A stretch of DNA of 7,752 nucleotides from Gammaproteobacteria bacterium. Lineage in GTDB: Bacteria; Pseudomonadota; Gammaproteobacteria; PS1; Pseudothioglobaceae. Positions 6,317 to 7,752 of the stretch are shown in pieces. The stretch is from the NCBI GenBank assembly GCA_015658965.1, contig DQNX01000067.1, forward strand, positions 1 through 7,752, given 5' to 3'. Position 1 is the stretch's first letter, and each line of letters starts with the position of its first letter. The notes under the pieces were generated by a model that did not search any database, was not told where the DNA came from, and worked only from the letters and a program-made list of their open reading frames with translations. The position numbers were made by a program, and so were the translations under genes.

Positions 6317-6380
6317 GCCTTTGCATGATTATGAATGATTAGCGCTCTTTAAGCAGGTATGAATAAAATTATGCAAAGGC
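6317..6380. repeat. Inverted repeat with 14-bp arms in the CBS-nhaA intergenic region
   Basis: GCCTTTGCATGATT (6317-6330) pairs with AATTATGCAAAGGC (6367-6380). The outer ten positions are perfectly complementary, followed by one G-U and three further pairs, around a 36-nt centre that contains the palindrome AGCGCT (6341-6346). It lies 60 bp upstream of the favoured nhaA start. It has no T-tract beyond it on either strand, so it looks more like an operator or an mRNA leader structure than a terminator. The right arm carries an in-frame ATG (6371-6373) of the nhaA frame. Confidence 0.6.
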
Positions 6381-6430
6381 CCTTATTATTAGGTATTATT
6401 TTCAATCTATCATTCACTAAGATATTTGAC

Positions 6431-6434
6431 AGGA
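6431..6434 (+). promoter_or_regulatory. Shine-Dalgarno supporting the nhaA start at 6440
   Basis: AGGA ends 5 nt before the ATG at 6440. The two upstream in-frame ATG codons (6359, 6371) have poorer sites: GCAGG ends 2 nt before 6359, and nothing recognisable precedes 6371. This favours 6440. Confidence 0.6.
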
Positions 6435-6439
6435 TTTAT

Positions 6440-7752
6440 ATGAAGTTACATGCACCGTGGGAAAAAGCCTTTAATAAGATTTCAACCCCGTTCGAGCATT
6501 TTATTCATGCACAAACCACAACAGGCATGATTTTAATGGCAATGACCATATTGGCATTGGTGCTTGCCAATACGCCATTAACAGAAGGTTATGCACACTT
6601 TTTTCACACCAAAGTAGATTTGATTGTTGGCTCGTGGACGTTATCGAATACTATCCATCATTGGATTAATGACGGATTAATGACGGTATTTTTCTTTTTG
6701 ATTGGACTGGAAATAAAAAGAGAGGTTTTGGTTGGGGAATTGGCAGATCTTAAAGTGGCTATTCTGCCAGTTTTGGCAGCCATCGGCGGTATGGTTTTTC
6801 CGGCATTGATTTATTTTAGCATTAACTCGGGCGGTGCTGGTGAAGCTGGATGGGGCATACCGATGGCAACAGACATTGCCTTTGCTATTAGCGCTTTGAT
6901 TTTGCTGGGCAATCGAATACCGACTGCGTTGGTGACGTTTTTAGTGGCACTCGCCATTGTTGATGACTTGGGTGCGGTGGCGGTTATTGCAATATTCTAT
7001 ACGGAACAAATTAACCTGCTGCCGCTGATGTTGGCAGGAGTGAGCTTCTTGGTTTTAGTTGTTTTTAATCGTCTCGGCATTCATGTGGTATTGCCTTACT
7101 TTGTCGTAGGATTATTCATGTGGTTTTTTACCTTTGAATCGGGTGTTCATGCGACCATATCAGGGGTTATTGCCGCTATGGCGATACCCTCAAAGCCTAA
7201 GCAGACACCTGCTAGTTTTTCCAAAGATGTCAAAGGATTGTTGGATGGATACGACAATCACCCAATTTGTGAAGACCATACCATGCATGAGCATCAAAAG
7301 GCGATATTGATTAATATTAAAGACAGAATAGATGCGGTTAGATCGCCAGCCTCTATATTAGAACAAAGCTTGCACTTGCCAGTTGCACTGATTATTATTC
7401 CGCTTTTTGCACTGGCAAATGCTGGCATTAGTATTAACTTTAGCACCATTGGAGATGTTGTTATGCAACCAATATCTATCGGTATTATTACAGGCTTGGT
7501 ACTGGGTAAGGTGGTTGGAATATTTGGCGTTTCGTGGCTGGCGATTAAATTAAAAATTGCCAAACTGCCACAAGACAGTAATATGAGTCAGATTTTTGGC
7601 GTGGCATTTTTAGGTGGCATTGGGTTTACCATGTCTATTTTTGTGGCAGAATTGGCTTTTGTAGATACGCCGGATCTAGCCTTTCAAGCTAAAATTGGTA
7701 TTTTATCAGCCTCATTGTTTGCCGGAATTTTTGGCTTTCTTTGGCTAAAATA
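6440..7752 (+). CDS. nhaA: Na+/H+ antiporter NhaA, stop codon just outside window
   Basis: An inner-membrane antiporter that exports Na+ (or Li+) in exchange for periplasmic H+, used for pH and sodium homeostasis. The frame is open for 437 codons to the right edge and ends in TA, so the stop is probably TAA or TAG completed at 7753. Key residues are Asp145 in ATDIAFA, the ion-binding pair Asp175-Asp176 in AIVDDLGA, Lys357 in VLGKVVG (E. coli Lys300), and His237 in SGVHATISG (E. coli pH-sensing His225). GLEIKREVLVGEL (89-101) and GIGFTMSIF (393-401) are also family hallmarks. The hydrophilic loop at about 250-308 is much longer than in E. coli; such loops, ending SPxxxLEQSLH here, occur in many other NhaA proteins. 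The start at 6440 is favoured by its ribosome site and by matching the usual N-terminus. In-frame ATGs at 6359 and 6371 would add 27 or 23 residues. Confidence 0.95.
   Translation, partial: MKLHAPWEKAFNKISTPFEHFIHAQTTTGMILMAMTILALVLANTPLTEGYAHFFHTKVDLIVGSWTLSNTIHHWINDGLMTVFFFLIGLEIKREVLVGELADLKVAILPVLAAIGGMVFPALIYFSINSGGAGEAGWGIPMATDIAFAISALILLGNRIPTALVTFLVALAIVDDLGAVAVIAIFYTEQINLLPLMLAGVSFLVLVVFNRLGIHVVLPYFVVGLFMWFFTFESGVHATISGVIAAMAIPSKPKQTPASFSKDVKGLLDGYDNHPICEDHTMHEHQKAILINIKDRIDAVRSPASILEQSLHLPVALIIIPLFALANAGISINFSTIGDVVMQPISIGIITGLVLGKVVGIFGVSWLAIKLKIAKLPQDSNMSQIFGVAFLGGIGFTMSIFVAELAFVDTPDLAFQAKIGILSASLFAGIFGFLWLK

Noticed and set aside
6426..6431. Perfect -35 hexamer TTGACA upstream of nhaA
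   Set aside because: A -10 at normal spacing would fall inside the nhaA coding sequence (near 6449), with no TATAAT-like match there. It would also put the transcription start after the nhaA start codon.
7294..7563. Open frame on the minus strand inside nhaA
   Set aside because: It is antisense to conserved NhaA membrane segments; its low-complexity, Ile/Ser-rich translation is a shadow.
1..7752. CRISPR array, tRNA/rRNA, insertion sequence or prophage genes
   Set aside because: Reading through found no regularly spaced repeats, no cloverleaf-like segments, no transposase or integrase motifs and no terminal repeats. Nearly all the window is accounted for by conserved genes.

Overview
This 7.75-kb window is AT-rich, densely packed bacterial chromosome, with mostly conserved single-copy genes and no sign of a mobile element, CRISPR array or RNA gene. 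RsmB, DsbC, PepA, PpnP and NhaA all resemble gammaproteobacterial proteins. A periplasmic DsrE/F-like protein, a membrane-anchored DUF302 protein and a small two-CBS-domain protein would suit a low-GC sulfur-oxidising gammaproteobacterium (Thioglobus/SUP05-like, or a related symbiont). That placement is an inference from gene content and was not tested by a search.

Layout. Positions 1-2321 hold a minus-strand series, in transcription order: dsbC (periplasmic disulfide isomerase), rsmB (16S rRNA m5C methyltransferase, overlapping dsbC by 11 bp and starting at TTG), then, 50 bp further on, an exported DsrE/F-like protein cut by the left edge. An 84-bp divergent promoter region (2322-2405) separates dsbC from the plus-strand pair pepA (leucyl aminopeptidase, GTG start) and ppnP (nucleoside phosphorylase). 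ppnP converges, with only 9 bp between stop codons, on a second minus-strand series: a two-domain CBS protein (5861-6256), a DUF302 membrane-anchored protein (5163-5780) followed by a clear intrinsic terminator, and a metallo-beta-lactamase-fold hydrolase (4158-5099). A 183-bp intergenic region (6257-6439) then separates the CBS gene from the plus-strand nhaA (Na+/H+ antiporter). nhaA fills the right end, and its last two bases in the window (TA) are probably the start of its stop codon.

The genes do not form one recognisable pathway. dsbC-rsmB and pepA-ppnP look like ordinary small operons. The MBL/DUF302/CBS series shares a strand, but a terminator and a likely promoter divide it, so joint function is not shown. 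The least explained DNA is the CBS-nhaA intergenic region. It holds a 14-bp-arm inverted repeat, three copies of TTTGCAT, a partial Fur-box-like sequence and two upstream in-frame ATG codons for nhaA. I see no convincing new multi-gene system; the findings are mainly regulatory and start-site observations.
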